Below are positions 5,575-5,745 of a stretch of DNA of 5,745 bases, piece by piece (positions within the stretch are counted from its first letter, which is position 1; each line of letters begins with the position of its first letter). Location of the stretch: NCBI GenBank assembly GCA_018644785.1, contig JABGPV010000306.1, positions 1 through 5,745 of the forward strand, read 5' to 3'. The stretch is from Deltaproteobacteria bacterium (lineage in GTDB: Bacteria; Desulfobacterota; DSM-4660; Desulfatiglandales; Desulfatiglandaceae). Under the pieces are notes generated by a model. It was not told the origin of the DNA and did not search any database. It saw nothing but the letters and a program-made list of their open reading frames with translations. Both the position numbers and the translations under genes were made by a program.

Positions 5575-5664
5575 CTACTTGTTTTTATGCCGCATCTTTT
5601 TTCGAAGTTTTCGGTATTTGTGTTTGGTGATTTTTTTTCTTCGCTTTTTGACAACGCTACCCAT
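5575..5664 (-). CDS. AURKAIP1/COX24-domain small ribosomal protein (bS22-like)
   Basis: A 29-residue gene on the minus strand starting at ATG 5664-5662. It encodes MGSVVKKRRKKITKHKYRK, then LRKKMRHKNK, ending in TAG. More than half the residues are Lys or Arg. The 'MGSV-x-KKRRKKM/I-x-KHKH/YRKLRKK' pattern is that of bacterial AURKAIP1/COX24-domain proteins, related to mitochondrial mS38 and to the small-subunit protein bS22 described in mycobacterial ribosomes. By that analogy it is a basic peptide buried in 16S rRNA of the 30S subunit. It is complete in the window, with GGAGG 9 bases upstream, a plausible promoter and a terminator, so it forms a single-gene unit. It is shorter at the C-terminus than I recall for the mycobacterial protein (about 33 residues). 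Its size means automated gene callers often miss it. Confidence 0.9.
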   Translation of the reverse strand: MGSVVKKRRKKITKHKYRKLRKKMRHKNK

Positions 5665-5673
5665 TCGATCTTT

Positions 5674-5678
5674 CCTCC
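5674..5678 (-). promoter_or_regulatory. Shine-Dalgarno of the bS22-like gene
   Basis: On the minus strand GGAGG (inside GGGAGGAAAG) lies 9 bases before the ATG. It strongly supports this 29-codon frame being translated. Confidence 0.85.
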
Positions 5679-5696
5679 CTGTAGTGATCTTGCTCT

Positions 5697-5724
5697 TTTA
5701 CAAAATTTAATCCTAGGTTGTCAA
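5697..5724 (-). promoter_or_regulatory. Probable promoter of the bS22-like gene
   Basis: On the minus strand a perfect -35 TTGACA (5724-5719) is followed by a 16-base spacer and TGTAAA (5702-5697), 4/6 to the -10 consensus. It predicts a short leader of roughly 25 nt. The -35 and spacer match the layout of the rpsT promoter at 539-566. Confidence 0.6.
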
Positions 5725-5745
5725 CCGCTATTTTAAGAAACTAAG

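Noticed and set aside
5509..5736. 75-codon plus-strand frame across the right edge
   Set aside because: It starts inside the tandem terminators, is antisense to the bS22-like gene and its control region, and has no recognisable family motif.

Overview
The window looks like chromosomal DNA from an anaerobic deltaproteobacterium (Desulfobacterota, perhaps Desulfobacterales). This is inferred from gene content: a ParB-like/SPL-like radical SAM pair behind murJ, a NifU-type Fe-S protein beside an NAD-dependent 3-hydroxyacyl-CoA dehydrogenase, and a bS22-type mini ribosomal protein. Base composition is moderate. There are no mobile elements, CRISPR arrays, tRNA or rRNA genes. Nearly every base is in a gene or a recognisable control element.

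Left part (1-575): the 3' end of holA (DNA polymerase III delta subunit) runs rightward and overlaps the stop codon of the leftward rpsT (ribosomal protein S20) by 8 bases. rpsT starts at UUG behind a strong Shine-Dalgarno. Its leader is about 97 nt, with a tandem 15-base repeat and a small hairpin, and its promoter (TTGACA/TATTAT) sits directly against the start of murJ.

Middle (576-4257): three rightward genes overlap stop-to-start. They are murJ (lipid II flippase), a ParB-N-domain protein with atypical nucleotide-pocket motifs (TGATG junction), and a spore-photoproduct-lyase-like radical SAM protein (TAATG junction). The last keeps the CX3CX2C cluster motif but has Glu where true SPL carries its catalytic Cys. 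The ParB-like/SPL-like pair is the least understood and most interesting content.

Right part (4258-5494): a 75-residue NifU C-terminal-type Fe-S scaffold is broken by an apparent one-base loss in an A run. It is followed by an intact hbd (3-hydroxybutyryl-CoA dehydrogenase) and a rho-independent terminator.

Right edge (5495-5745): a symmetric, probably bidirectional terminator separates hbd from a leftward 29-codon gene. That gene encodes a very basic AURKAIP1/COX24 (bS22-like) ribosomal protein and has its own Shine-Dalgarno and promoter.
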